Below are positions 25,167-33,949 of a stretch of 64,000 nt of DNA, in pieces (position 1 is the stretch's first letter; each line of letters opens with the position of its first letter). Origin of the DNA: CADCWN01 sp039810045 (GTDB lineage Bacteria > Chloroflexota > Chloroflexia > Thermomicrobiales > CADCWN01); contig JBDHWF010000002.1 in NCBI GenBank assembly GCA_039810045.1, positions 3,078-67,077 on the forward strand, written 5' to 3'. The position numbers were made by a program, and so were the translations under genes. The notes under the pieces were generated by a model. That model was not told the origin of the DNA and searched no databases. It saw only the letters and a list, made by a program, of their open reading frames with translations.

Positions 25167-27212
25167 ATGGCGAAACCAACTGCACCACGGACGGTGCCGG
25201 AAGACCTCTCAGCGTTGGTCATCAGTGGGCAATTGGGGCGGCGAGATTTTATTCGGCGCGCAGTAGCACTGGGTTGCTCGGCAGCGGGGATCGCCTCGGT
25301 GTTGGCGGCTTGCGGTGGTGCTGAAGGTACGCCAACCACTGCCCCCGCCTCAACTGCGCCGTCTGCCGCTGCCGCCGCTTCGGCTGCACCATCGCAGGCA
25401 GCCTCGGCAGCGCCAAGTGCAGCGGCCTCACCTGCTGCTTCAGCAGCGGCTACGGGGACTCGTGGCGCGGCGACTCCAGCGGCGGCTGGCACTGCCACTC
25501 GCGCCGCTTCACCAACGGCAAGTGGCAGTACGAGCGGGCTTGGCGCACCAACAACAGCGACACTGGGCGCGGCGGGCGGCATTGGCCCTGGGCCAACAAA
25601 GCGCGGCGCAGCAGGAACTTTGAAGATCCTCTACTGGCAGGCCCCGACAACGATGAACCCGCACTTCTCCTCTGGCGGGCAGAACTCAGACCCTGGTCGG
25701 CTGGTGTTGGAACCGCTGGCGAATTTCGATAAGAATGATCGCCTGGTGCCGTGGCTGGCAGCGGAGATTCCTACCGTGGCGAATGGTGGCCTTGCTGCCG
25801 ATGGGAAGAGCGTCACCTGGAAGCTGAAGAAAGAAGTGAAGTGGAGCGATGGCACCCCCTTCACCGCGAAAGATGTCGTCTTCACCTGGAAATATGTGTC
25901 GAACAAAGAGACTGGCGCGACGACCCTGGGCAATTATCTGGCGATTGAGAACGCTGAGGCGGTCGACGATTACACGGTGAAGGTGACGTTCAAAGCGCCG
26001 AATCCCGCCTGGTATCTGGCGTTCACCGATGCGATCTTGCCGGAGCATATCTTCAAAGATGCGGTTGGTGCGAATGCCAAGACGCACGCTGGGAACCTCA
26101 AGCCGATTGGTACTGGCCCCTACATGGTCGTCGATTTCAAGCCCGGTGATTCGGTTTCCTATGCGATCAATCCGAACTGGCGCGACCCGAATGGCCCCGC
26201 GTTCGACAAAGTGGAATGGAAAGGTGGGGGTGATGCGCCTTCGGCGGCCCGCGCCGTCTTCCAGACTGGCGATTATCATTTCGCCTGGAACTTGCAGGTG
26301 GAGCCCGCGATTCTCAATCAGATCATGCAACAGGGCGGTAATCGGGCGAAACTTGGCCTGACACCTGGGGCCGGGGTTGAGCGGGTCATCTTCAATTTCA
26401 CCGACCCCAATAAGGAGACTGATGGCGAACGGTCGTCGATCAAGAATCCGCATCCGTTCCTCACTGACAAGAAAGTGCGGCAAGCGTTCAACCTGATTGC
26501 TGACCGCAAGGCGATCAGTGAAGCGCTCTATGGGCAAACTGCCGAGCCCTGGCCGCTGATTCAGAATTCGCCAATTTCGGCGTTGCCAGAAGGGTTGACC
26601 TGGGAGTTCAACCTGGAGAAGGCGGCACAGTTACTTGACGAGGCGGGTTGGAAGAAGACTGGGCAATTCCGCGCCAAAGATGGCGTGCAACTGAAGATCC
26701 TCTTTCAGACCACGGTGAACTCGGTGCGCCAGAAGACCCAGCAGCTACTCAAAGATTCACTCGATAAGCTTGGCGTGCAGGTGGAACTGAAAGCGATCGA
26801 GTCTGGCGTCTTCTTCTCCACCAACCCCGGCAACGATGATACCGCGAAGAAGTTCTATGCCGATTGGGAAATGTATGGTGGTTCGTCGGGTAGTCCCGAT
26901 GGGCAGCGGTTCCTAGACTACTACACCACCGCGCAGATTCCACAGAAGGCGAATAACTGGGGCCTGAATAACGATAGCCGTTACTCAAACCCCGAATACG
27001 ATAAACTCGCGCAGCAGGCGACCAACGAACTTGATGCCACCAAGCGGGCCGCGCTGATGAAGGCCGAGTACAAACTGCTCTATGACGATGCTGCCGCGCT
27101 GCCTTTGGTCAGCCGGAAGCAGGCGTATGGCTATGTGACCGGGTTAGCGGGCTTCGAAGATTGCCCGTGGAGCCCCCTCACCTGGAATCTCGCGAACTGG
27201 ACGAAATCGTGA
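25167..27212 (+). CDS. ABC transporter substrate-binding lipoprotein, family 5 (oligopeptide/nucleoside-type)
   Basis: 681 residues. The signal GRRDFIRRAVAL (about 28-39) plus lipobox LAAC is a twin-arginine lipoprotein type. An Ala/Ser/Pro linker of about 90 residues follows, then the SBP_bac_5 domain (LEPLANFDKNDRLVPWLA, SDGTPFTAKDVVFTWKYV, IGTGPYMVVDF, FNLIADRKAI). Family members bind peptides, nickel, sugars or nucleosides. No permease or ATPase gene is present. The nucleoside hydrolase gene overlaps its stop by 4 bases, which points to a nucleoside ligand; that is inference. Confidence 0.85.
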   Translation: MAKPTAPRTVPEDLSALVISGQLGRRDFIRRAVALGCSAAGIASVLAACGGAEGTPTTAPASTAPSAAAAASAAPSQAASAAPSAAASPAASAAATGTRGAATPAAAGTATRAASPTASGSTSGLGAPTTATLGAAGGIGPGPTKRGAAGTLKILYWQAPTTMNPHFSSGGQNSDPGRLVLEPLANFDKNDRLVPWLAAEIPTVANGGLAADGKSVTWKLKKEVKWSDGTPFTAKDVVFTWKYVSNKETGATTLGNYLAIENAEAVDDYTVKVTFKAPNPAWYLAFTDAILPEHIFKDAVGANAKTHAGNLKPIGTGPYMVVDFKPGDSVSYAINPNWRDPNGPAFDKVEWKGGGDAPSAARAVFQTGDYHFAWNLQVEPAILNQIMQQGGNRAKLGLTPGAGVERVIFNFTDPNKETDGERSSIKNPHPFLTDKKVRQAFNLIADRKAISEALYGQTAEPWPLIQNSPISALPEGLTWEFNLEKAAQLLDEAGWKKTGQFRAKDGVQLKILFQTTVNSVRQKTQQLLKDSLDKLGVQVELKAIESGVFFSTNPGNDDTAKKFYADWEMYGGSSGSPDGQRFLDYYTTAQIPQKANNWGLNNDSRYSNPEYDKLAQQATNELDATKRAALMKAEYKLLYDDAAALPLVSRKQAYGYVTGLAGFEDCPWSPLTWNLANWTKS

Positions 27213-28186
27213 GCCAGCAGCAAGCAGGGGTGTCGGCAGTGCCGACACCCCTGCTCGTTGACGTTGATACTGGCTATGATGACGCCCTGGCTCTGCTATT
27301 GGCGTTGTTATCGCCCACGGCGAACGTGTTGGGAATCACCTGTGTGGCGGGGAATCATAGCCTCGATCAGGTAGTAGACAATACATTGCGTATCCTTGAT
27401 CTGGCGAAGGCCCCGCCGATTCCCGTGGCGATTGGGATGGCTCAGCCGTTGATCGAGACGCATCGCGAACCGTCGTTACTGCACGGACGCGATGGGATGG
27501 CTGACACTGGTTTATCACGCTCAGCGCGACAACCAGTCGCTGAACACGCGGTGGAGTTGATGCGGCAGATTGTCGCCACGCACTCGGAACCGATCACGCT
27601 GGTTGCGCTGGCTCCGCTGACGAATATCGCCGCCTTTCTTCGTATCTACCCCGCCCTGGCTGCAAAATTGGCGCGAATTGTGGTGATGGGTGGTACCTAT
27701 CTTTCGCACGGGAATAGTTCGCCCCTGGCCGAGTTCAATATCCGGCAAGATCCCGAAGCTGCGGCGATTGTGCTAGAAAGCGGGCTGCCAATCACCCTCT
27801 ATCCGCTCGATCCTTTCCGCCAACTGATGTTGTCGCAGGCGGAGATCGCGGCGTTGCAGGCCAATGCCGCGCCAATCCCGCAGATCGTTGGCACGATTAC
27901 CGATTACGTGGCGCGCTATCTCAAGCGCGATGCCTGCGCGATTGGCGATGCGGGAGCAATGGCGATCGCCCTTGATGCGACGCACGCGACGCTGGAACGC
28001 TACCCGATCACGGTAGAGTTGACTGGCGCGGCTACCCGTGGGCAAACTGTGCTGGATCGGCGCACGGCAAGCCAACAGGCGGGCCTGACTGAGTGGTGGA
28101 CAACGGCGGTTGCCGCCGTCGATGTGGTCACTGCGGTTGATGTTGCGTATTACAAAGCCCTCTTCCTGCGGGCAATCGGTGCCTAA
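27209..28186 (+). CDS. Inosine-uridine preferring nucleoside hydrolase family protein
   Basis: 325 residues. The calcium/ribose-binding signature DVDTGYDDALAL is near the N-terminus (about 15-26). Other family marks are VVMGGTYLSHGNSSPLAEFNIRQDPEAA, LYPLDPF and the late Asp in IGDAGAMAIALDA. It hydrolyses the N-glycosidic bond of ribonucleosides, giving free base plus ribose. The GTG start at 27209 overlaps the previous TGA by 4 bases. The following adenine deaminase would use a released adenine. Confidence 0.88.
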   Translation: MSQQQAGVSAVPTPLLVDVDTGYDDALALLLALLSPTANVLGITCVAGNHSLDQVVDNTLRILDLAKAPPIPVAIGMAQPLIETHREPSLLHGRDGMADTGLSRSARQPVAEHAVELMRQIVATHSEPITLVALAPLTNIAAFLRIYPALAAKLARIVVMGGTYLSHGNSSPLAEFNIRQDPEAAAIVLESGLPITLYPLDPFRQLMLSQAEIAALQANAAPIPQIVGTITDYVARYLKRDACAIGDAGAMAIALDATHATLERYPITVELTGAATRGQTVLDRRTASQQAGLTEWWTTAVAAVDVVTAVDVAYYKALFLRAIGA

Positions 28187-28222
28187 GCAGCGATCTGCCT
28201 GTGGGGCAGGAAGGAAATGAGG

Positions 28223-29998
28223 ATGGCCGAAACTGTGCCGAATAGATCGGCAACCCGTCAGAGGCTGGTTGAGGCGGCGCGGGGCGACCGCCCATTGGAT
28301 CTTGTGATCCAGGGCGGCAAGCTGCTCAACGTCTATACCGGGGAAACATACCTGGCGGATATTGGGATTGTCGGCGAGCGGATCGCCGTCATTGATCCAG
28401 GGTCACAGTGGGGGCTGACTGCCCCGACGAAGATTGACGCAACCGGGCTGACTGCGATCCCTGGCTTTGTCGATACGCACGTTCATATCGAATCGACGAT
28501 GGTAACGCCACCGAACTTTGCCCGTGGTGTTCTGCCTTTCGGTACGACCACCGTCGTGATCGACCCGCACGAAATCGGCAACGTCAGCGGACGGGCTGGG
28601 GTTGAATATATGTTGCAGGCGAGCGCCGGGTTGCCACTGCGGGTCTATGCCACGGTGCCATCAAGTGTGCCAGCGGTGCCAGCAGTGGAGACAGCAGGGG
28701 CGGAGTTTGCCGCCCCAGAGATCGCGGAGATGCTGACCTGGCCGCGGATGCTCGGTGTCGCCGAATTGATGGATTACCCCGGTGTTGTGCAGCAGGAGCC
28801 ACGTACAGCGGCGATTGTTGAAGCGGGGTTGACGAGTGGCAAGCGCCTGGAAGGGCATTGCCCGTTGCTGGCAGGGCGCGAGTTAGCCGCCTATCTCGCT
28901 GCTGGGGTGGACTCTGACCACGAGTGCCGTGGCCCCGAAGAAATGGTCGAGAAACTCCGCGCTGGGATGTGGGTCTACGGGCGCGAGAATACCTTTCGGC
29001 ATACAGCGGCCTATCTTGCGCAGGCGGTACAAGCTGTGCCACTCCCCTGGAATGTCGCCCTTTGCACCGACGATATTGATCCAGATGATTTGTTGCAGCA
29101 TGGGCATATGGATCGGGGCGTGCGGGTGCTGATCGCCAATGGGGTTGACCCCGCGCTGGCTGTGCGGATCGCCACGCTGAACGGGGCGACGCGCTATGGA
29201 TTACACGATCTTGGCGCAATCGCCGTGGGCAAGCTGGCGGATATTGTGCTGGTGGAGTCACTGGCTGATCTGCGGGCGGCAGTCGTGATTGCAGGCGGCA
29301 ATATTGTTGCCCACAACGGCGAATTGCTTGCCGCCTTTGCCGATCCAGTGCCGCCACCAGTGGAAAATAGCGTACGCCTGGGTACGACAATTTCAGCGGA
29401 AAACTTTCGCCCCACTGGTGGCGGTCACAATGGCACGCTGACCCTGCCAGTGATCGCGATGGACCCGATCCGTACAACAACCCTGGCCGAGATCGAGCTA
29501 CGCTTTGCTAATGGCGCGTTGGCCGAATCACTCCCTGCCGATCTGGTATTACTCAGCGTCGTGCCGCGTCATGGACAACCGCACCCGCCATCGCTGGCCT
29601 TATTGCGTGGACTACCGCTGCGCGCAGGGGCGTTAGCCACGACGATCGCCCACGATAGCCACAACCTAATCGTCGCTGGTCGCACGCCCGAAGATATGGC
29701 GGCGGCAGTGGCCGCAGTCGCGGCGAATGGCGGCGGTGCCGCGCTGGCCCGTAACGGCGAGATACTGGCAACGGTGGTGCTGGCGATTGGCGGCTTGCTC
29801 TCGACCGCGCCAATCGCCACCATCGCTGCCGAAGTGCGGGCGTTCAATGCAGTGGCGCGATCGCTGGGGCTGGCTGGGCCATCGCCAATCCTCTCGATCT
29901 CCAGCCTGGGACTCCCGGTGGCCCCCTTCTATCGGCTGACTGATTTGGGGCTGGTCGATACGTTGCAGCAAACGTTTGTGCCCTCGCTGCTGCAATGA
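28223..29998 (+). CDS. ade: Adenine deaminase
   Basis: 591 residues, amidohydrolase superfamily. Metal-binding FVDTHVHIESTM and IDPHEIGNV, GHCPLLAGRELAAYLAAGVDSDHE, and CTDDIDPDDLLQHGHMD match bacterial adenine deaminase (AdeC), including the conserved HIES motif and C-terminal domain. It converts adenine to hypoxanthine plus ammonia. AAGGA lies 7 nt before ATG 28223; ATG 28217 directly abuts that site. Third gene of the GntR-controlled operon. Some lineage homologues act on other 6-aminopurines. Confidence 0.9.
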   Translation: MAETVPNRSATRQRLVEAARGDRPLDLVIQGGKLLNVYTGETYLADIGIVGERIAVIDPGSQWGLTAPTKIDATGLTAIPGFVDTHVHIESTMVTPPNFARGVLPFGTTTVVIDPHEIGNVSGRAGVEYMLQASAGLPLRVYATVPSSVPAVPAVETAGAEFAAPEIAEMLTWPRMLGVAELMDYPGVVQQEPRTAAIVEAGLTSGKRLEGHCPLLAGRELAAYLAAGVDSDHECRGPEEMVEKLRAGMWVYGRENTFRHTAAYLAQAVQAVPLPWNVALCTDDIDPDDLLQHGHMDRGVRVLIANGVDPALAVRIATLNGATRYGLHDLGAIAVGKLADIVLVESLADLRAAVVIAGGNIVAHNGELLAAFADPVPPPVENSVRLGTTISAENFRPTGGGHNGTLTLPVIAMDPIRTTTLAEIELRFANGALAESLPADLVLLSVVPRHGQPHPPSLALLRGLPLRAGALATTIAHDSHNLIVAGRTPEDMAAAVAAVAANGGGAALARNGEILATVVLAIGGLLSTAPIATIAAEVRAFNAVARSLGLAGPSPILSISSLGLPVAPFYRLTDLGLVDTLQQTFVPSLLQ

Positions 29999-30000
29999 TA

Positions 30001-30024
30001 GGCATTACGCCGTTGCGTAATGCC
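30001..30024. terminator. Bidirectional hairpin overlapping the end of nth
   Basis: Perfect 10-bp stem (GGCATTACGC/GCGTAATGCC) with a CGTT loop between convergent adenine deaminase and endonuclease III genes. It covers the last six codons of nth, so the coding end doubles as a terminator arm. Confidence 0.6.
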
Positions 30025-30730
30025 CACGATAGTACGCGCAGTGCAGCGCGAGCGGACAGCTTGGGCAGTCTGGGCGTTGGGCGTGGCAAACTTTTCGCCC
30101 ATGCGTAATCATGTTGACGTGGAACTCATAGACCTGCTCTGGTTGTAGTTGGGCTTGCAGCAAGTCGTGGGCCTTCTCCGCACTGACCTTCGGGCCGATC
30201 AGTCCAAGGCGTTTGGCGACGCGGTGGACATGGGTATCAACGGGCAAGATCGGCTGATCCAGCGCAAAGAGGAGGACACAGGAGGCTGTCTTGGGGCCAA
30301 CCCCTGGTAACTGCCGTAGCCAATCACGGGCTGCCACTGGTGCCAGATCGCGCAGAAAACCCAGATCGAGCGCGCCCCGCTCGGCCTGAATTGCCGCGAG
30401 CGTTTCCTTGATTCTCTGGGCCTTCAGGTTCGCTAACCCGCCACTGCGGATCACTTCAGCCAGTGCTTCAGCGGGGGCGGCGAGCACTGCCTGCCAGCTT
30501 GGATAGGCGGCGCGTAATGCTTGATGCGCGCGGCTACTGTTGATGTCGCTGGTAGCTTGCGAGAGGATCGTCCCAATCAAACCGTCGAGCGGATCGCCCG
30601 ATGGATCATTCTTGCGTACGCCATATGCCTGTTCGAGCAGCAGATAGATCTGATCCAGCAGCGAGCGCGGCGGCGTGGTGTTGCCCTGCCGCGTCGTTGC
30701 TGGGGTGATTGTTTTGCCGTGTACCTGCAT
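30005..30730 (-). CDS. nth: Endonuclease III
   Basis: 241 residues, HhH-GPD DNA glycosylase/AP lyase of base excision repair. Helix-hairpin-helix LPGVGPKTASCVLLF carries the catalytic Lys, and the catalytic Asp is in VDTHVHRV. The C-terminal 4Fe-4S loop has the exact Cys-x6-Cys-x2-Cys-x5-Cys spacing. It removes oxidised pyrimidines. ATG 30730 is 7 bp after the Clp ATPase stop, with GGAGAG inside the end of that gene, so the two are cotranscribed; longer frames reading back into the Clp gene are not real. Confidence 0.92.
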   Translation of the reverse strand: MQVHGKTITPATTRQGNTTPPRSLLDQIYLLLEQAYGVRKNDPSGDPLDGLIGTILSQATSDINSSRAHQALRAAYPSWQAVLAAPAEALAEVIRSGGLANLKAQRIKETLAAIQAERGALDLGFLRDLAPVAARDWLRQLPGVGPKTASCVLLFALDQPILPVDTHVHRVAKRLGLIGPKVSAEKAHDLLQAQLQPEQVYEFHVNMITHGRKVCHAQRPDCPSCPLALHCAYYRGHYATA

Positions 30731-30737
30731 TTGTGCG

Positions 30738-33161
30738 CTACTCTCCAGCCTCGTCCACAGCCCCTTTCGCTTCTTTAGGCAGTTCAACGGCGGCATCAGC
30801 CCCACTCGCCAGCACTTCGGGCGCTTCGGGCGCTGTCGTTTCGGGGGTGATCGGGTCGGCAGTTGGCGCGATTTCGGTAGCTGATTTGGTAAATACAAGC
30901 CCTGTCCCACCTTCGGCGGGAGCATCTGCCTGTAAGGTATCGCCAAACGTGAATGCGCCATCGGTCAGGCCATCAACAATGGGGTCTTGTACAAAGTCTT
31001 GCACGATTCGGCGAATTGGCCGAGCGCCAAACTCCGGCTGCGTATTCTGATCGAGTAGCCACTCTTTCGCCGCTGCGGTTAGGGAGAGTTGCAGCCCAGA
31101 TGAGGCCGCCATCCCATAGACTTTGGTCAGGCTCAGGTCGAGAATCTGGCCCAATTGCTCGCGACTCAATGGGGTAAAGGTGATGATCTTGTCGATGCGA
31201 TTCAGAAACTCCGGGCGGAAGTGTGAGCGCAGCACATCGTCGATCTGCTCGCGGGTCTCCTCTGGCAATGCCTCACCCGCGTGGTCGGTCCCTTCCGCCA
31301 GGATATATTCGGTGCCAAGGTTTGAGGTCATAATGATGATCGTGTTGCGGAAGTCGATCCGGCGGCCCCGGCTATCGGTCAGCCAGCCATCATCGAGGAT
31401 CTGCAAGAACAGGTTATACACGTCGGGGTGGCCCTTCTCGACCTCATCAAAGAGCACCACCGAACTTGGTTTGCGGCGTACCTGCTCGGTGAGTTGGCCC
31501 CCCTCATCGTAGCCAACGTAGCCAGGAGGCGCCCCAACCAACCGCGCAACCGTATGCTTCTCGCCATACTCCGACATATCGATCCGCACAATCGCGTCCT
31601 CGGTGCCAAAGAGGAACTCAGCCAGGGCACGAGCGGCTTCTGTTTTGCCGACCCCGCTTGGCCCGAGAAAGAGGAACGAGCCAATCGGGCGCTTGTTATC
31701 GCGGAAACCAGCGCGGGCGCGACGATAGGCGCGGCTGATCGCCGCAATCGCCTCGTCCTGACCGATCACCCGCTTGTGCAGTTCTTCTTCCATCCGCGCC
31801 AGCCGTTCGCGCTCTGGCCCCACCATCTGGCCGACTGGCACACCGCTCATTGCGCCGACTGCGGCGGCAACATCACTGGCGTTGACGACGGGATCAGGGG
31901 CGACACCGTCAGTGCGCAGTTCTGGCACACTGGCCCCAGCCAGTTGCACCAGCACGCAGGCCCGCTCAATTGCGGCTAATGCTGTCGATGGTAGCGCCCC
32001 TGGCAGATATTGCTTGGCCAGGGCGGGCGCCGCGCTGAGGGCATCGGGGGCAAAGGTGAGCCTATATTCTTTCTCAAACGCTGGTCGGTGCAGAGTGAGG
32101 ATTTCCAGGGTTTCCTGTACGGTTGGCGGCTCAAATTGCAGTGGGGCTGCCGCCTCATTCAGCAAGGTATCGTTTTCCAGCCACTTGTTGTAGGCCGGCG
32201 CAGAAGTCGTCCCGATCAGGCGCAGGCGTTTGTCCGTCAGGGCAGTGCGAATTGCCATACCCGCTTCGGTGTAGCCTGGGAACGTCCCACCGCCGAAAAA
32301 GAGCGGGAGGTCGGGGATCAGCAGAATCCCCCCATCGGCAACCCGCAACGCCATCTCGATATTGGCTTCCGGGTTTCCTAGCATCGCCGCTGGCTGGAGT
32401 GCCCAGATTCCTTTCCCCAGTCCGCTGGGCAACTGATCGCGGGCGGCGAGTTGCGCCAGCGCAGAAACGAGGCTGCGCCGCCCTGACCCTGGCTCACCGA
32501 TCAGTAGCACACTGTTGCGGCGGCGTTGGAGCAAAATGTTGACCAGTTCGCGTAGTGGCGCAGTGCGCTCAAAGACGCGTACCCAGGTCAACCCCTTCGC
32601 CATCGCCACCAGATCCGCGACAATCGTGGTATTCCCTTCCCCAGCAATCGAGCCTTTGCCACCGTTGATCTGAGTCAGGGCTTCGCTGATCTGTTCGGTG
32701 GTGATGTTGAAGCGCTTCAGAATCGCGCTCGCGGGGCCTTCAACGGCGACGAGTGCCGCGAGTAGGTGATCGGTGCCGACCCAGGCCAGCCGATAGTTGT
32801 CGGCAATAATCCTGGCGCGGTCGAGAATCAGCGCAAGATTTGTGGAGAGCGGCACTGGCTCACCACCATCGGCCTCAAAAAAGAGATCGGAGGGTGGGGT
32901 GTTATTGGGTAGGTTGAGGTAATTCTCGGCAGCAGTGCGCAGGGCGAAAATATCGACCCCGAAGTGCTGCAAAATCTTATTGGCGTTGCCATCGGTCTGG
33001 TTGAGCAAGGCGAGCAACAATTGTTCGCTATTCACCGCCGCGGCTTTGTAGCGCCGCCCGATGATCACGGCCATATTTAATGCCCGAATGGCGGAAACTG
33101 AGAAGGTGTGGAGATCAAGGGTATTGGCAAGAGTTGGCTGCATATGCGCGTATCCAGTCAT
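30738..33161 (-). CDS. Clp-family ATPase (ClpC/ClpB-like) with degenerate first ATPase domain
   Basis: About 807 residues. Two Clp_N repeats (about 20-75 and 105-160) precede ATPase domain 1, whose Walker A reads GEPGSGRRS (Arg-Arg at 228-229 instead of Lys-Thr/Ser) and Walker B reads LLIPDLP instead of the usual hhhhDE. Domain 2 is intact: GPSGVGKT (500-507), VVLFDEVEKGH, MTSNLG sensor, and a C-terminal D2-small domain. The coiled-coil middle domain of ClpC/ClpB is absent, and an acidic Pro/Ala tail ends the protein. It may unfold substrates with D2 alone. Start uncertain: ATG 33161, ATG 33143 or TTG 33263. clpP lies 15 kb away. Confidence 0.75.
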   Translation of the reverse strand: MTGYAHMQPTLANTLDLHTFSVSAIRALNMAVIIGRRYKAAAVNSEQLLLALLNQTDGNANKILQHFGVDIFALRTAAENYLNLPNNTPPSDLFFEADGGEPVPLSTNLALILDRARIIADNYRLAWVGTDHLLAALVAVEGPASAILKRFNITTEQISEALTQINGGKGSIAGEGNTTIVADLVAMAKGLTWVRVFERTAPLRELVNILLQRRRNSVLLIGEPGSGRRSLVSALAQLAARDQLPSGLGKGIWALQPAAMLGNPEANIEMALRVADGGILLIPDLPLFFGGGTFPGYTEAGMAIRTALTDKRLRLIGTTSAPAYNKWLENDTLLNEAAAPLQFEPPTVQETLEILTLHRPAFEKEYRLTFAPDALSAAPALAKQYLPGALPSTALAAIERACVLVQLAGASVPELRTDGVAPDPVVNASDVAAAVGAMSGVPVGQMVGPERERLARMEEELHKRVIGQDEAIAAISRAYRRARAGFRDNKRPIGSFLFLGPSGVGKTEAARALAEFLFGTEDAIVRIDMSEYGEKHTVARLVGAPPGYVGYDEGGQLTEQVRRKPSSVVLFDEVEKGHPDVYNLFLQILDDGWLTDSRGRRIDFRNTIIIMTSNLGTEYILAEGTDHAGEALPEETREQIDDVLRSHFRPEFLNRIDKIITFTPLSREQLGQILDLSLTKVYGMAASSGLQLSLTAAAKEWLLDQNTQPEFGARPIRRIVQDFVQDPIVDGLTDGAFTFGDTLQADAPAEGGTGLVFTKSATEIAPTADPITPETTAPEAPEVLASGADAAVELPKEAKGAVDEAGE

Positions 33162-33263
33162 CACTAGCTCTGGCAAAGCACGCTGGCCTTGCCAGAGGGC
33201 AAATCGATCCGTTCGCAGTCGTCTGACGTAGTATGCAGACGACCGGGTCATACTTACGGCCAA

Positions 33264-33296
33264 TATCGTGCAGCGGTGTCCCTACCCTGCACGATA
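33264..33296. promoter_or_regulatory. Inverted repeat between cytidine deaminase and the Clp ATPase gene
   Basis: TATCGTGCAG-N13-CTGCACGATA, a perfect 10-bp inverted repeat, about 100 bp before the Clp start and 105 bp past the cdd stop. It is neither a CIRCE element nor a CtsR repeat. It could be a heat-shock operator or the cdd terminator. Confidence 0.45.
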
Positions 33297-33400
33297 GAGC
33301 GTCAATAGTATATCAGGCTGGCTATGGCTGGGGTGGATGATGCGCCACACAAGCGGCTTGCGCGCAGTGTTATCCGCGCCATTGATGGATGGGCGGCAGC

Positions 33401-33847
33401 TTACCACGGCCCAAAGGCGTTGGGGAGCAGGTCGGAGAGGGTGAAGAGTTGCCGTTCGCCACGCAGGTTTTCGCAGATAACCTGGCAGTTTGGGCCAAAC
33501 TCCGCGATCACTTGCCGACAGCCGCCACAGGGGGTTGGCGGTTGTTGCCCTTTGGCGACAACAGCGATGGCCCGGATCGCTGGGCCACCACGCGCAGAAC
33601 CAAGGAGGCCAGCGGCGCGGGCGGTAAAGATCGCTGTCCGTTCGGCGCAGTTCGTCAGACCATAGGCGATATTTTCGACGTTGCAGCCACTGACGATCTC
33701 GCCCGCCGTTGTGAGCAACGCTGCGCCAACCCGAAATTGGGAATATGGAGCGTAGGCGCGTTCACGGGCAGCGCGGGCGGCGGCGACCAGCGCGGTAATT
33801 TCGGCAGCACTGAGTGGGTTGGTCGCTGGCTGGGGGCGTTTTGTCAT
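33401..33847 (-). CDS. cdd: Cytidine deaminase
   Basis: 148 residues. Zinc motifs: NCAERTA (Cys ligand plus catalytic Glu) and PCGGCRQ (two Cys ligands). The substrate-binding CNVENIAYGLT precedes them. This is the small tetrameric three-cysteine class. It converts cytidine to uridine and complements the purine salvage operon. ATG 33847 has AAGGAG about 10 nt upstream, and the longer frame extends into a hairpin. Probably transcribed separately from the upstream binding protein. Confidence 0.92.
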   Translation of the reverse strand: MTKRPQPATNPLSAAEITALVAAARAARERAYAPYSQFRVGAALLTTAGEIVSGCNVENIAYGLTNCAERTAIFTARAAGLLGSARGGPAIRAIAVVAKGQQPPTPCGGCRQVIAEFGPNCQVICENLRGERQLFTLSDLLPNAFGPW

Positions 33848-33887
33848 CGGCGTCTGGCTCCTTGGTTGGGGCGATCCCCTCGGCACA

Positions 33888-33922
33888 GTGCGGGCAGGAG
33901 GAATGGGTTCTCCTGCCCGCAC
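33888..33922 (-). terminator. Hairpin after the first clustered binding protein gene
   Basis: Perfect 13-bp stem (arms 33888-33900 and 33910-33922) in the gap between the binding protein stop (33950) and the cdd start (33847). No T tract follows. Confidence 0.6.
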
Positions 33923-33949
33923 ATTTGCCTACTGACGAACGAGAACGCC

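Noticed and set aside
28584..29480. Long minus-strand open frame antisense to adenine deaminase
   Set aside because: Arg/Pro/Ser-rich shadow composition with no motif; the plus strand encodes a complete amidohydrolase.
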